Shown piece by piece: positions 28,001-37,475 of a DNA stretch of 64,000 nt. The DNA is from Arthrobacter sp. 135MFCol5.1 (GTDB lineage: Bacteria; Actinomycetota; Actinomycetes; Actinomycetales; Micrococcaceae). The stretch's first letter is position 1, and each line of letters begins with the position of its first letter. The stretch spans positions 310,001 to 374,000 of the forward strand of contig NZ_KB895452.1 in the NCBI RefSeq assembly GCF_000374865.1, written 5' to 3'. The notes beneath the pieces are model-generated. The model made no database searches and was not told the origin of the DNA. It saw nothing but the letters and a program-made list of their open reading frames with translations. The position numbers and the translations under genes are program-made.

Positions 28001-28413
28001 AAACTCATTCCATCATCAGCCACCGACAATCTCCGGAGCCTGCGCTCCAACTCCCCGGCGGCGGCATCGATCCGCTCAAAATCCTCGTCGGTGGGGGCCC
28101 AACGTGCCGCAGCCAAATCCACGTGCCACCGTCCTTCCCCTGTCCGGAGGTACGCCGCATGGTCTCCCTTCAGCGGGGTTCCCTCCTCGAGGTAGCGGTA
28201 CAAAGCCTCGGCTTCGTGGCCTTCGGGGGCATGCCCGCTCGCTTTCAGGACGCGCCACCAGGGCACACCGCTTCCGAAGTGGCTCATCACCGAGCCCACC
28301 TGCCGGGGCCCACCGGAGCCCAGGAGCTCGGCGACATCCCCGTACGACACTGCGGATCCCGGCGAAACCAGCCTGACAACGGCAAGGACCGCCTGGACAT
28401 ACTCTTTCCGCAT
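27997..28413 (-). CDS. Alkyltransferase-like (ATL) DNA-binding protein, MGMT family
   Basis: 138-residue protein of the MGMT C-terminal fold. In place of the methyl-acceptor PCHR motif it has VPWWRVLKASG (about residue 50), so the catalytic Cys is Trp. That makes it an ATL, which binds O6-alkylguanine and hands it to nucleotide excision repair rather than repairing it. The helix-turn-helix GSAVSYGDVAELLGSGGPRQVGS precedes it. A C-terminal extension of about 45 residues (WHVDLAAARWAPTDEDFERI) is not part of the core fold. ATG at 28413 has a TACATT box exactly 6 bases upstream and no ribosome site. Its stop overlaps the adnA start. Confidence 0.9.
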   Translation of the reverse strand: MRKEYVQAVLAVVRLVSPGSAVSYGDVAELLGSGGPRQVGSVMSHFGSGVPWWRVLKASGHAPEGHEAEALYRYLEEGTPLKGDHAAYLRTGEGRWHVDLAAARWAPTDEDFERIDAAAGELERRLRRLSVADDGMSL

Positions 28414-28425
28414 TGATCCAATGTA
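28414..28425 (-). promoter_or_regulatory. -10-like box TACATT for the ATL-adnA-adnB transcript
   Basis: TACATT on the minus strand (plus 28420-28425) ends 6 bases before the ATG. It is the only promoter-like element seen ahead of the three genes. Confidence 0.5.
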
Positions 28426-28464
28426 GCGGCAGTGGCGTTCCACTAAATTGTCGGCGGGTCCCCT

Positions 28465-28476
28465 TAGCGTTGAACC
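28465..28476 (+). promoter_or_regulatory. -10-like box TAGCGT for the exonuclease gene
   Basis: TAGCGT at 28465-28470 ends 6 bases before the ATG. Same hexamer and same spacing as at the photolyase gene (6926-6931). Confidence 0.5.
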
Positions 28477-29187
28477 ATGAGCTCCTGGCATACCCTCCCC
28501 CGCGCAGCATTTGACCTTGAAACCACCGGCCGTAATTCGCGTGCGGCCAGGATCGTCACGGCGTCGATCACCGTGGTGGACCATGAAGGCGGGGTCATCA
28601 AGGAGCACGAGTGGCTGGCGGACCCGGGTGTGGAGATTCCCACGGAGGCCAGTGATGTCCACGGCATCACCACCGAGCAGGCGAGGCGGGACGGCCGGCC
28701 GGCCCATGAGGTGACGCGGGAGGTCGCCGCCGTCCTGCAGGAACTCTTTGACTCGGAAATCCCGGTCATCGCGTTCAATGCCAGCTACGACTTCACGGTC
28801 CTCGCTGCGGAGTCGGCGCGGTACGGGGTGCCGCAACTCCACCGTTTCCCCATCCTGGACCCGTACATCATGAACAAGCAGGTGGACCGGTACCGCAAGG
28901 GCAAGCGGACGCTCACCGCCCTCTGCGAGGAATACGGCGTGAACCTGGACAATGCTCACACTTCCGCCGCCGACGCTCTCGCCACCGTTCGCGTGCTCGA
29001 TGCGATGGCCGGGAAGTTCCCCAAACTTCAGATGCCGGCGGGCAACCTGCACCAGCTCCAGATCGAATGGGCTACGGCCCAGGCCGCGGACTTCCAGAAC
29101 TACCTCCGCAAGACCAAGCCTGCGGCCGTGATCGAGGGAGACTGGCCTGTCCTGCCGCCACAGGATGCTACGGCCGGAGGCTTCTAG
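28477..29187 (+). CDS. DnaQ-like 3'-5' exonuclease (DEDDh)
   Basis: 236-residue exonuclease of the DNA polymerase III epsilon / RNase T type. The DEDDh residues are visible: FDLETTG (ExoI, about residue 12), NASYDF (ExoII, about 102) and HTSAADALAT (ExoIII, His about 160, Asp about 165). After the 180-residue fold there is a C-terminal extension of about 55 residues rich in Gln and Lys. It is unattached to a polymerase or UvrC domain, so a role in repair or DNA/RNA trimming is inferred from the divergent ATL-adnAB genes. ATG without a ribosome site; see the TAGCGT box. Confidence 0.88.
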   Translation: MSSWHTLPRAAFDLETTGRNSRAARIVTASITVVDHEGGVIKEHEWLADPGVEIPTEASDVHGITTEQARRDGRPAHEVTREVAAVLQELFDSEIPVIAFNASYDFTVLAAESARYGVPQLHRFPILDPYIMNKQVDRYRKGKRTLTALCEEYGVNLDNAHTSAADALATVRVLDAMAGKFPKLQMPAGNLHQLQIEWATAQAADFQNYLRKTKPAAVIEGDWPVLPPQDATAGGF

Positions 29188-29518
29188 GCCGCTCCTGCCG
29201 CCTGCCGGATTGGGAGGCATGTCACAGTCACGTTGCTTAATGAAAGTTCCCCCTCAGGTCGGCTGATCCTTCGTTCGCGTGGCCGCCTGGCGCTTTGATC
29301 ACTCCATGAATCCTTCCACGGCTGATCATTATTCGGCCAAAAAGTCATGGAGCAGCACTTTCTTCATCTCACTGCCCCTAATCGCGCTGGTGAGACAATA
29401 AAGTTTTGCGGTCACCGCCTGCCCAGCCCGGCTGGACCAGCGCCGGGAGCAGGTACCAGGCGCCATAGCGCAGCCCTGCGGCCCGGTCGACTTAGGACTC
29501 AATGAAAGTGACAACCTG
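29188..29518. other. 331-bp intergenic region ahead of the amino-acid ABC transporter
   Basis: Less GC-rich than its surroundings. It holds a possible -10 (GACAAT at 29394-29399, continuing into AAAG) but no convincing -35, a short direct repeat (GGCTGATC twice, near 29262 and 29321) and a 31-codon open frame (29306-29401) without a ribosome site. No tRNA or known riboswitch is recognised. Confidence 0.4.
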
Positions 29519-30466
29519 ATGAAAATCAAAGCGATGAAGTGGCTCACAACCGCTCCTGTTGCCCTCGCCCTTGCGGTTTCGCTCGCGGCGTGCGGTGGCT
29601 CCTCCCAGCCGAGCGGCACCCCCACCGACGCCCTGAAGGGCAGCGACCAGCAGACGCTGGACAAGTACACCACCGCGGACGTCACGCCGATCGACAAGAT
29701 CGACAAGACCAAGCTCGGCCTCATCACCGAGGGCACCCTGCGCGTCGGCACCCTCTCCGATGCCCCGCCGAACATCTTCATTGACCCTTCCGGCAAGTTC
29801 ACCGGCTACGACAACGAACTCCTGCGCGCCATCGGTGACAAGCTGGGCCTGAAGGTGGAGTTCGCCTCCACCGATTTCTCGGCCCTGTTGTCCCAGGTGG
29901 CCAACAAGCAGTTCGACGTCGGATCCTCCTCGATTTCCACCACGGACAAGCGCCGTGAGACGGTCGGTTTCACCAACGGCTACGACTTCGGCTACATGGC
30001 TGTCGTGACCAAGAACGACTCCACGGTCAAGGGCTTCGCCGACCTCAAGGACGGCGTGCGCATCGGCGTGGTCCAGGGCACGGTGCAGGACGACTACGTC
30101 ACGAACACCCTGGGTCTCGAGCCGGTCCGGTTCCCGGACTACAACACTGTCTACGCCAATGTGAAGTCCGGCCAGGTCGACGCCTGGGTGGCACCCTCGC
30201 AGCAGGCCACCGGGCAGGTCAAGGATGGCGACAACACCAAGATTGCCGAGAAGGTGGTCAACACCCAGAACTTCACCGCGTACGCAGTGAACAAGGACAA
30301 CAAGCCACTGATTGACGCCCTCAACGCGGGACTCGACGCCGTTATCGCTGACGGCACGTGGACCAAGCTCACGGCCCAGTGGTACACGGACCGTCCCACG
30401 GCCGCCGAGCAGACCCCGCAAGGCTGGAAGCCGGGCAGCAAAGCCGTCCAGGTTCCCGCGAAGTAA
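29519..30466 (+). CDS. Polar amino-acid ABC transporter substrate-binding lipoprotein
   Basis: Family 3 solute-binding protein, 315 residues. The lipoprotein signal (MKIKAMKWLTTAPVALALAV then LAAC as lipobox, Cys about 21) anchors it to the outer face of the membrane. The fold shows LRVGTLSDAPPNIF, KFTGYDNELLRAIGDKLGLK, the cluster-3 signature GYDNELL and PVRFPDYNTVYANVKSGQVDAW, pointing to a polar or charged amino acid such as glutamate, glutamine or cystine. The ligand cannot be fixed from sequence. ATG at 29519; an in-frame ATG at 29534 is possible. The permease follows after 12 bases. Confidence 0.9.
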   Translation: MKIKAMKWLTTAPVALALAVSLAACGGSSQPSGTPTDALKGSDQQTLDKYTTADVTPIDKIDKTKLGLITEGTLRVGTLSDAPPNIFIDPSGKFTGYDNELLRAIGDKLGLKVEFASTDFSALLSQVANKQFDVGSSSISTTDKRRETVGFTNGYDFGYMAVVTKNDSTVKGFADLKDGVRIGVVQGTVQDDYVTNTLGLEPVRFPDYNTVYANVKSGQVDAWVAPSQQATGQVKDGDNTKIAEKVVNTQNFTAYAVNKDNKPLIDALNAGLDAVIADGTWTKLTAQWYTDRPTAAEQTPQGWKPGSKAVQVPAK

Positions 30467-30478
30467 CCCGGGCGTTCC

Positions 30479-31243
30479 ATGGATATCCTCAAACTACTCT
30501 CCGATACCTTCCTTGACTGGAATGCCATCGGCGCCGTCCTGCCCAAAATGTTCGCCGTCGGGCTTCCGAATACGCTCGTTTTGGCCGTCTCTTCCGGCGT
30601 CATCGGAACAGTGCTCGGCATGCTGCTTGCCCTGATGGGGATCTCCCGGAACGCCGGGGCCCGCTGGGTCGCGCGTATCTACACGGACGTGCTCCGCGGG
30701 CTGCCGCCCATCCTCACCATCCTGGTAATCGGGCTGGGCTTCGGGCCGATCGTCCGGCAGTGGACCGGGTCCACCAGCCCCTACCCGATGGCAATCGCCG
30801 CGCTGTCCCTGATGTCGGCCGCCTACATCGGCGAGATCTTCCGCTCCGGCATCCAGAGCGTGGACAAGGGACAGCTCGAAGCCACCCGTGCCCTGGGGTT
30901 CGGCTACGGCCCGGCCATGCGCCTGGTGGTCGTGCCCCAGGGTGTACGGCGGGTGCTTCCGGCCCTGGTCAACCAGTTCATCGCGCTGATCAAGGAGTCC
31001 TCCCTGGTCTTTATGCTCGGGCTGCTGGCCAGCGAGCGGGAAATCTTCCAGATCGGCAAGGACGCGGCGTCCACCAGCGGCAACCTGTCGCCCTACGTCG
31101 CTGCGGCTGTCTTTTACCTGGTGCTCACCGTTCCGTTGACGCACTTTGTGAACTGGATCGACAGGCGCCTCCGCACCGGACGGCCGGAAAAGAAAGAACC
31201 GGACGAAGCTGCAGCGGTCGTCGGGAAGGGAGCCCAGGCATGA
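30479..31243 (+). CDS. Amino-acid ABC transporter permease
   Basis: 254-residue integral membrane permease of the HisM/GltK type. The conserved EAA loop reads [25 protein letters not shown] (about residues 137-160), the coupling helix for the ATPase. About five membrane helices, for example [21 protein letters not shown] near 20-40. No separate second permease is present, so it probably works as a homodimer. Basic and acidic C-terminal tail ([15 protein letters not shown]). Its stop overlaps the ATPase start as ATGA, so translation is coupled. Confidence 0.93.
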   Translation: MDILKLLSDTFLDWNAIGAVLPKMFAVGLPNTLVLAVSSGVIGTVLGMLLALMGISRNAGARWVARIYTDVLRGLPPILTILVIGLGFGPIVRQWTGSTSPYPMAIAALSLMSAAYIGEIFRSGIQSVDKGQLEATRALGFGYGPAMRLVVVPQGVRRVLPALVNQFIALIKESSLVFMLGLLASEREIFQIGKDAASTSGNLSPYVAAAVFYLVLTVPLTHFVNWIDRRLRTGRPEKKEPDEAAAVVGKGAQA

Positions 31244-31977
31244 GCGAGTTCACGTCCGGAACACTGAGCGCAAAGAATATCCACCTGTCCTTCGGCAGCA
31301 ACCACGTGCTGCGGGGCATTGACCTGCACGTTCCGCAGGGCACCACGGCTTCCGTCATTGGCCCTTCGGGGTCGGGCAAGTCCACCCTGTTGCGGGTCAT
31401 GAACCGGCTGATTGAACCGGACCAGGGGGACATCCTGCTGGACGGCCGTTCGGTCCTGAAGGACAACCCTGATGAACTCCGGCGCCGGATCGGGATGGTG
31501 TTCCAGCAGTTCAACCTGTTCCCGCACAAGACGGTGGTGGAGAACGTCTCGCTTGCCCTGCGGAAGCTGCGCAAGCTCTCCAAGGAGGAAGCGCGCGCCG
31601 AGGCCCTGGAGCAGTTGGACCTTGTCGGGTTGAAGCACAAGGCTGATTCCCGGCCCGCCAACCTGTCCGGCGGGCAGCAGCAGCGCGTCGCCATTGCCCG
31701 CGCGCTGGCCATGAAGCCGGAGGTGATGTTCTTTGACGAGGCGACCTCCGCGCTGGACCCTGAGCTGGTCAAGGGCGTGCTGGCACTGATGGCGGACCTC
31801 GCCAAGGGCGGTATGACCATGGTGGTTGTCACCCACGAGATGGGTTTCTCCCGCAACGTGTCCGACGCCGTGACGTTCATGGACGCCGGCGTGGTGGTGG
31901 AGTCCGGCCCTCCTGAGCAGGTTTTCACCGAACCACGGACGGACCGGCTGAAGGGGTTCCTCGCCGACGTCCTGTAG
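31240..31977 (+). CDS. Amino-acid ABC transporter ATP-binding protein
   Basis: 245-residue ATPase of the GlnQ/HisP group. Walker [13 protein letters not shown] (about 38), Q-loop [14 protein letters not shown] (about 88), signature [15 protein letters not shown] (about 143), Walker [15 protein letters not shown] (about 163) and switch VVTHEMGF (about 196) are all present. It powers import with the permease encoded immediately upstream. Start is ATG 31240 overlapping the permease stop. Last gene of the transporter operon. Confidence 0.95.
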   Translation: MSEFTSGTLSAKNIHLSFGSNHVLRGIDLHVPQGTTASVIGPSGSGKSTLLRVMNRLIEPDQGDILLDGRSVLKDNPDELRRRIGMVFQQFNLFPHKTVVENVSLALRKLRKLSKEEARAEALEQLDLVGLKHKADSRPANLSGGQQQRVAIARALAMKPEVMFFDEATSALDPELVKGVLALMADLAKGGMTMVVVTHEMGFSRNVSDAVTFMDAGVVVESGPPEQVFTEPRTDRLKGFLADVL

Positions 31978-31998
31978 GCAGCCCGGCAGGCACGGACC

Positions 31999-32062
31999 AA
32001 AAAACCCCGCCTTCCGGACTTTTCCCCCTTGTACGCAGGGGGGAAAAGTCCGGGAGGCGGGG
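31999..32062 (-). terminator. Strong terminator of hemL, also facing the ABC operon
   Basis: A 24-bp stem (CCCCGCCTTCCGGACTTTTC at 32005 against its complement ending at 32062, one G-U wobble). On the minus strand it is followed by TTTTTT (plus 31999-32004), so it is a good intrinsic terminator for hemL. On the plus strand the tail is only ATTGTCCG. Confidence 0.9.
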
Positions 32063-32090
32063 ATTGTCCGTTTAACGGCCGACGGCGGTC

Positions 32091-33422
32091 CTAGGCCTGG
32101 GCGGCTGCGGCCGCCTTGGCTGCGGCTGGGAGGGCGTCGTAGATCCGGTTCATGGCGTCGTCGTCGTGCGCGGCCGAGAGGAACCATGCCTCGAAGACCG
32201 AGGGCGGCAGGTAGACCCCGGATTCCAGCATGGAGTGGAAGAACGGGGCGTAGCGGAATGTTTCCTGCGCCTGGGCGTCGGCATAGTTATGGACACCATG
32301 GGCGGAGGTTCCGAAGGCCACCGAGAAGAGGTTCCCGGCGAACTGGATGGAGTGGTCCACCCCGGCCGCATCCAGGGCGGTGGAAACCGCAGACGACAGT
32401 TCCAGCGAGCGGACGTCGATGAAGGAGTAGACATCCCGCGTGGCGTGGGTCAGGGTGGCGACGCCGGCGGCCATCGCCACCGGGTTTCCGGACAGCGTAC
32501 CGGCCTGGTACACGGGGCCGGTGGGCGCTAGGTAGTCCATGACATCGGCACGGCCGCCCAGGGCCGCCGTCGGCATTCCGCCGCCGATGACCTTGCCGAA
32601 GGTGAGCAGGTCCGGGGTCCAGGGTTGCTCGGCGTCGGGGGCGCCGCCGGTGAGGCCCCAGTAGCCGGAGTAGCCGGTGCGGAAGCCGGTCAGGACCTCA
32701 TCGACAATGAGGAGCGCGCCGTGCTCCCGGGTGATCCGGGAAAGGCCCAGGTTGAAGCCCTCGGCGGGTGTGACAACGCCCATGTTGGCCGGCGCGGCCT
32801 CGGTGATGACAGCTGCGATGTTCTGTCCGTGCGCGGCGAAGGCTTCCGCGACGGCCTGGAGGTCGTTATAGGGCAGCACCAGGGTTTCGGCTGCGGTGGC
32901 TTCCGTGACGCCGGCGGACCCGGGCAGGGCGAGCGTCGCCACGCCGGAGCCGGCGGCGGCCAGCAGTCCGTCAAGGTGGCCGTGGTAGCAGCCAGCGAAC
33001 TTGATGATCAGGTTGCGGCCGGTGAAGCCGCGGGCCAGCCGGACCGCCGTCATGGTGGCCTCGGTGCCGGTGGACACCATCCGCAGGCGTTCGACCGCGG
33101 GCACGCGTTCCTGGACGATGGCCGCCAGGTTTGCCTCATCAGGCGTGGACGCACCGAAGGAAAGGCCACGGTCGACGGCGGCGTGGACGGCATCCAGCAC
33201 GGCCGGGTGGGCGTGGCCCAGCAGGGCCGGTCCCCACGAGCAGACGAGGTCCACGTATTCCTTGCCGTCGGCGTCGGTCAGGTAGGGGCCTTTGGCTGAG
33301 ACCATGAACCGAGGCGTGCCGCCGACGGAGCCGAAGGCGCGGACCGGCGAGTTGACGCCGCCCGGCATCAACTGGCGGGCGCGGTCGAAGAGTGCCTCGT
33401 TGCGAGGATTGCTGGAAGTCAT
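32091..33422 (-). CDS. hemL: Glutamate-1-semialdehyde 2,1-aminomutase (HemL)
   Basis: Converts glutamate-1-semialdehyde to 5-aminolevulinate, the second step after glutamyl-tRNA reductase (HemA, encoded divergently at 43171). 443 residues, class III aminotransferase fold, with the PLP lysine in [19 protein letters not shown] (about 272) and the metal-free cofactor pocket [14 protein letters not shown] (about 120). [22 protein letters not shown] is the Asp-containing PLP N1 site. The C terminus is Ala-rich. The ATG has a possible GAGAAT -10 box 7 bases upstream and AGGA very close. It is 33 bases after the LLM gene and ends the heme gene run. Confidence 0.96.
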   Translation of the reverse strand: MTSSNPRNEALFDRARQLMPGGVNSPVRAFGSVGGTPRFMVSAKGPYLTDADGKEYVDLVCSWGPALLGHAHPAVLDAVHAAVDRGLSFGASTPDEANLAAIVQERVPAVERLRMVSTGTEATMTAVRLARGFTGRNLIIKFAGCYHGHLDGLLAAAGSGVATLALPGSAGVTEATAAETLVLPYNDLQAVAEAFAAHGQNIAAVITEAAPANMGVVTPAEGFNLGLSRITREHGALLIVDEVLTGFRTGYSGYWGLTGGAPDAEQPWTPDLLTFGKVIGGGMPTAALGGRADVMDYLAPTGPVYQAGTLSGNPVAMAAGVATLTHATRDVYSFIDVRSLELSSAVSTALDAAGVDHSIQFAGNLFSVAFGTSAHGVHNYADAQAQETFRYAPFFHSMLESGVYLPPSVFEAWFLSAAHDDDAMNRIYDALPAAAKAAAAAQA

Positions 33423-33455
33423 GGTTCCTATTCTCTCAGTTAGCCGTAAGCACGG

Positions 33456-34532
33456 TTAGCCGGCGAGCAGCTCGGCCACCCGGGGCGCCACCGCCGTACC
33501 CATCAATTCGATCGAGCGCATCATGGCCGCATGCGGCAAAGGCCCGTTGCTGTATTTCAGGTCGAAGCGGTCCACGCCCAGGTTGCGTTTGAGCCGCACG
33601 ATCTTTTGGGCCACCGTCTCCGGCGAGCCGACGTAGAGGGCGCCCTCGGCCGAGCAGAGGGCATCGAACTCGCCGCGGCCGGCCGGCCCCCAGCCGCGCT
33701 CGGCACCGAGCTTGTTGCGCAGCTTCAACCAGTGCGGGAACAGCTCTTCGCGGGCCTGCTCATCGGTGTCGGCCACATGGCCGGGCGAGTGCGTGGCCAT
33801 CTGCTGCATCGGGTGGCCGTACTTGGCCATGGCCTCGCGGTAGAGGTCGGCGAGGGGCCGGAAACCGCGCGGCTGGCCGCCGATGATGGCGAAGATGATG
33901 GGGTAGCCGTACTGGGCGCACCGGAGGACGGATTCGGGGGTACCTCCCACGCCGATCCAGGTGGGCAGGAGGTGGTGTTCCAGCGGCGGGTAGACGCTCA
34001 GGCCGGCGAGGGCCGGGCGGGTGCGGCCTTCCCAGTGCACAGGTTTCTGTGCGCGGACCTTGTCGAACAGCTCGAGTTTCTCTTCGAACAGGACCTCGTA
34101 GTCGGCCAGGTCCAGCCCGAACAGCGGGAAGGATTCGATGAAGGATCCGCGCCCCAGCATGACTTCCGCCCGGCCGTTGGAGATTGCGTCCACGGTGGAG
34201 AAGCGCTGGAACACCCTGATGGGATCGTCCGAGCTCAGGACGGTCACGGCAGAGCCCAGGCGGATGCGGGTGGTGCGTGCCGCAGCGGCGGCGAGGAAGA
34301 CTTCAGGCGCGGACACGGCGTAGTCCTTGCGGTGGTGCTCCCCCACACCGAAGGCGTGGAGTCCGACGGCGTCCGCCAGTTCAGCCTGTTCCAGCAGTTG
34401 GCGCAGGACCTGGGCATGCGGCTGCGGGCTGCCGTCGGGGGCCTCACCCACGTCGCCGAAGGTGTTCAGGCCCAACAGGATGCGGTCGTCCCCCACCGGC
34501 GCGGTGGGTCCCGCCGCCTGGGCGGCAGTCAC
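33456..34532 (-). CDS. LLM-class flavin-dependent oxidoreductase in the heme operon
   Basis: 358-residue luciferase-like (beta/alpha)8 protein using FMN or F420. Family features: [15 protein letters not shown] at the N terminus, [24 protein letters not shown] (about 45-68, the typical catalytic-face EHH), [16 protein letters not shown] (about 135) and [15 protein letters not shown] (about 190). Substrate unknown. The GTG start overlaps the hemB stop by 4 bases (GTGA) and hemL follows after 33 bases, so it is co-translated with heme genes; a tetrapyrrole-related or oxidative-stress role is only an inference. Confidence 0.85.
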   Translation of the reverse strand: MTAAQAAGPTAPVGDDRILLGLNTFGDVGEAPDGSPQPHAQVLRQLLEQAELADAVGLHAFGVGEHHRKDYAVSAPEVFLAAAAARTTRIRLGSAVTVLSSDDPIRVFQRFSTVDAISNGRAEVMLGRGSFIESFPLFGLDLADYEVLFEEKLELFDKVRAQKPVHWEGRTRPALAGLSVYPPLEHHLLPTWIGVGGTPESVLRCAQYGYPIIFAIIGGQPRGFRPLADLYREAMAKYGHPMQQMATHSPGHVADTDEQAREELFPHWLKLRNKLGAERGWGPAGRGEFDALCSAEGALYVGSPETVAQKIVRLKRNLGVDRFDLKYSNGPLPHAAMMRSIELMGTAVAPRVAELLAG

Positions 34533-35512
34533 CGGGATTCCTTGAGCCAGCCGGCCAGTTCGGTGGCCCAGTACGTGAGGACCATGTGGGCGCCGGCCCG
34601 GCGGATGCCGAGGACGGACTCGGTGATGGCGGCGCGGCGGTCGATCCAGCCGTTGGCGGCTGCGGCCTCGATCATCGCGTACTCGCCGGAGATCTGGTAG
34701 GCGGACACGGGCACGGGGCTCATCGCGGCGACGTCGGCCACGATGTCGAGGTAGCTCATGGCCGGTTTGACCATGATGATGTCCGCGCCTTCAGCCAGGT
34801 CCAACTCCACTTCGCGGAGGGCTTCGGTGCGGTTGCCTGCATCCATCTGGTAGGTCCGCCGGTCTCCCTTGAGCTGGGAGTCCACGGCTTCCCGGAATGG
34901 TCCGTAGAACGCCGACGCGTACTTGGCGGAGTAGGCGATCACCGACGTGTTGAGGTGGCCGGCGTCGTCAAGGGCTGAGCGGATGGCGGCGATCTGGCCG
35001 TCCATCATACCGGAGGGGCCCAGCATGTGGGCGCCGGCCTCAGCTTGCGCCACGGCCATCCGGGCGTAGATTTCCACGGTGCGGTCGTTGTCTACGTACC
35101 CGTCGGCGTCGAGCACCCCGCAGTGTCCGTGGTCAGTGAATTCGTCCAGGCAGACGTCGCTCATGATCACCAGGTCGTCGCCCACTTCCGCGCGGACGTC
35201 CCGGATGGCCTTGTTCAGCACACCGTCCGGATCCAGGGACGCCGAGCCTTCGGCGTCCCGGGTTTCCGGGATGCCGAAGAGCATGATGCCGCCCAGGCCG
35301 AGTTCCACCGCTTCCGCCGCGGCCCGTTTGAGCGTGTCGGTGGTGTGCTGGACCACGCCCGGCATGGACGTGATGGGGTTGGGTTCGGTGAGGCCTTCCC
35401 GGATGAAGGCCGGGAGGATGAGTTCGGCGGGCGCGAGCCGGGTTTCGGCGGTCAACCGGCGCATGGCGGGGGTGGTGCGCAGGCGGCGGGGGCGTTGGTT
35501 GGGGAAAGTCAT
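34529..35512 (-). CDS. hemB: Porphobilinogen synthase (HemB)
   Basis: Condenses two 5-aminolevulinate molecules to porphobilinogen. 327 residues. Both Schiff-base lysines are present: [15 protein letters not shown] (about 205) and [10 protein letters not shown] (about 259). The active-site metal region [17 protein letters not shown] (about 124-140) has Cys at 126 and 136 but Asp/His elsewhere, so it is a mixed zinc/magnesium-type site. ATG follows GAAGGACAGGACCC. The gene lies 60 bases after hemD. Confidence 0.96.
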   Translation of the reverse strand: MTFPNQRPRRLRTTPAMRRLTAETRLAPAELILPAFIREGLTEPNPITSMPGVVQHTTDTLKRAAAEAVELGLGGIMLFGIPETRDAEGSASLDPDGVLNKAIRDVRAEVGDDLVIMSDVCLDEFTDHGHCGVLDADGYVDNDRTVEIYARMAVAQAEAGAHMLGPSGMMDGQIAAIRSALDDAGHLNTSVIAYSAKYASAFYGPFREAVDSQLKGDRRTYQMDAGNRTEALREVELDLAEGADIIMVKPAMSYLDIVADVAAMSPVPVSAYQISGEYAMIEAAAANGWIDRRAAITESVLGIRRAGAHMVLTYWATELAGWLKESR

Positions 35513-35572
35513 GGGTCCTGTCCTTCGCGTGGTTCATCAGGCTTTTGGGGAGCGGGGAGGCGGGCGGGCCGG

Positions 35573-36469
35573 TCAGGGCGGGTTGAGGGCCTTCGCGACG
35601 GCGGCAACCAGCCCGTCAGGGGTGGGCTCGTCCGCCACCGCAGCCACGTCCAGGCCGAGCGCCACGGCCTGCTCCGCCGTCGACCGGCCGATGACGACCA
35701 GCCGGCAGCCCGGGCGGCCCGTGAGGGCTGAGAGGCGTCGCACAGCGCTGGGCGAGGCGGCTATCGCCGCATCGATGCGCCCCGCGGCGATCTCCGCCGC
35801 GGCGCCTTCCGGGGTGAGGAGGGAGTACGACGGCGGCTGGTGGCGTGCGCCGCCGTCGTCCGCTTGGACGGCGAGCCGGCGCTCTGCTGCCGCCGGGTAG
35901 TCCACGGTGCGGTAGGCAGTGACCGTCGAGACATCGCCCCCTGCCGCCCGCAGGCCATCGGCCAGTGTGGCAGCGGCGATGTCGGCCTGCGGCAACAGGA
36001 TCCTGCCGCCTCCCGGCCAGACGCCCAGCAGGCCCGTTGCCGACTGCTCTCCGGCCGGAACAAGGGAAACGGTGAGGCCACCGGATTCCAGGAGCCTGCG
36101 CGTCGCCGGACCGATGGCCGCGATGCGCGTGCCTTCAGGGACCAGTCCGGCCAGGCCGAAGCCCCGGTCTGCGGCTTTTTCCAGCAGGACGTGCACGGTG
36201 GTCGCGCTGCTGAGCACCAGCCAGTCAAAGGCGCCGGCGGCCAGGGCATCGCAGGCGACGTCCACCGCGTGCTGGTCCGGTGCCCGTTCGAAGTCGATCA
36301 GCGGCAGCAGAACCGTCTCGGCGCCTGCCCTTTCAAGGGCGTCCACCAGGGCGGCGGCGCGTTCCGGGCTCCGGGTGACCAGCACCCTGGCACAGGCCAG
36401 GGGTCCGCCGCCGGACGGTTCACCGCTGCGCGGCGTGTCCGGTCCGGGGCTCGGCGAAGGCTGCGTCAT
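35573..36469 (-). CDS. hemD: Uroporphyrinogen-III synthase (HemD)
   Basis: Cyclises hydroxymethylbilane to uroporphyrinogen III with inversion of ring D. 298 residues from ATG 36469, which lies 7 bases after the hemC stop; the frame is open further, to 36541, but that would overlap hemC. Family blocks include ARVLVTRSPERAAALVDAL (about 29-45), DWLVLSSATTVHVLLE (about 95) and AYRTVDYPAAAERR (about 195). HemD is poorly conserved in sequence, so identification rests partly on the place between hemC and hemB. A short Pro/Ser-rich leader of about 20 residues precedes the fold. Confidence 0.92.
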   Translation of the reverse strand: MTQPSPSPGPDTPRSGEPSGGGPLACARVLVTRSPERAAALVDALERAGAETVLLPLIDFERAPDQHAVDVACDALAAGAFDWLVLSSATTVHVLLEKAADRGFGLAGLVPEGTRIAAIGPATRRLLESGGLTVSLVPAGEQSATGLLGVWPGGGRILLPQADIAAATLADGLRAAGGDVSTVTAYRTVDYPAAAERRLAVQADDGGARHQPPSYSLLTPEGAAAEIAAGRIDAAIAASPSAVRRLSALTGRPGCRLVVIGRSTAEQAVALGLDVAAVADEPTPDGLVAAVAKALNPP

Positions 36470-36476
36470 CGCCAGG

Positions 36477-37475
36477 TCAGGACGCCTGCAGGTCTGCGAT
36501 GTCGGCGGCTCCGGCGGCGAGGAGGACCTCAGCCAGCTCAATGCCCAGCAACGTGGCGCCGACTTCCGTCAGCCCGTCCGTGGCCCGTTTGTCCCGTACG
36601 GTGGCGGTGCCGTCCACGGCGCACACAACTGCTTCGAGGTGGAGCATGCTGCCTTTTCGGTAGGCGTACGCACCGACCGGTGCGGCGCAGCCCGCTTCGA
36701 GCCGGGCCAGCAGGGCCCGTTCGGCGGTGACCGCCAGGCGGGTGTCCGGGTCATCCAAGGCTGCAAGCGCCTGGGCCAGCACCTCGCGGGATCCTTCGGT
36801 GGCACCCGGTTTCGGCGGGGCATCGGCCGTGCGGCACTCGATGGCCAGTGAGCCCTGCCCGGCGGCGGGGAGCATCACGTCCGTTTCGAGGTATTCGCTG
36901 ACGCTGTCCAGCCTGCCGATGCGTTCCAGTCCGGCGGCGGCGAGGACCACCGCGTCGAGGTCACAGGATTTTCCGGGCACCACCTGGTCAGTGGAGTTGC
37001 CGGGCAGTCCGGGCACGCGGCCCAGCCGGGTGTCCACATTGCCGCGGATATCGATGATCTCCAGGTCGGGCCGGGCAGCACGCAACTGCGCTGCCCGCCG
37101 CGGCGAACCGGTGCCCACCTTGGCTTCCGCCGGCAGGTCGGCCAGCTTGAGTCCGTCGCGGGCGCACAGGACGTCCCGCACATCCACCCGCCGCGGCGTC
37201 GCCGCCAGGCTCAGGCCCACGGCTGCGCCTGTGGGCAGGTCCTTGAGCGAGTGGACGGCGACGTCGCACTCATCGCGCAGCAGCGCATCACGCAATGCTG
37301 CGACGAAGACGCCGGTGCCGCCCATTTGCGACAACGATCCGGTGAGGACGTCGCCGTCGGTCCTGATGTGCACCAGTTCCACCGGGAAACCCCCGACGGC
37401 GGCCAGCTGGTCCGCGGTCTGCCGGGTCTGGGTCAGCGCGAGCTTGCTGGCGCGGGTTCCGATCCGGACAGTCAC
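36477..37475 (-). CDS. hemC: Hydroxymethylbilane synthase (HemC)
   Basis: Joins four porphobilinogens to hydroxymethylbilane on a covalent dipyrromethane cofactor. 332 residues, opening VRIGTRASKLALTQTRQTA. The cofactor cysteine is in EAGCAAPVGAYA (about 255) and the DVRDVLCA / GTGSPRRAAQLRA (about 115-130) arginine-rich substrate loop is intact. The GTG start overlaps the ferrochelatase stop by 4 bases (GTGA). Confidence 0.96.
   Translation of the reverse strand: MTVRIGTRASKLALTQTRQTADQLAAVGGFPVELVHIRTDGDVLTGSLSQMGGTGVFVAALRDALLRDECDVAVHSLKDLPTGAAVGLSLAATPRRVDVRDVLCARDGLKLADLPAEAKVGTGSPRRAAQLRAARPDLEIIDIRGNVDTRLGRVPGLPGNSTDQVVPGKSCDLDAVVLAAAGLERIGRLDSVSEYLETDVMLPAAGQGSLAIECRTADAPPKPGATEGSREVLAQALAALDDPDTRLAVTAERALLARLEAGCAAPVGAYAYRKGSMLHLEAVVCAVDGTATVRDKRATDGLTEVGATLLGIELAEVLLAAGAADIADLQAS

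Noticed and set aside
29306-29401. 31-codon open frame (MNPSTADHYSAKKSW...) ahead of the amino-acid transporter
   Set aside because: No ribosome site, no -10 box at the leaderless spacing, codon third positions not GC-biased like the true genes, and no attenuator hairpin follows.
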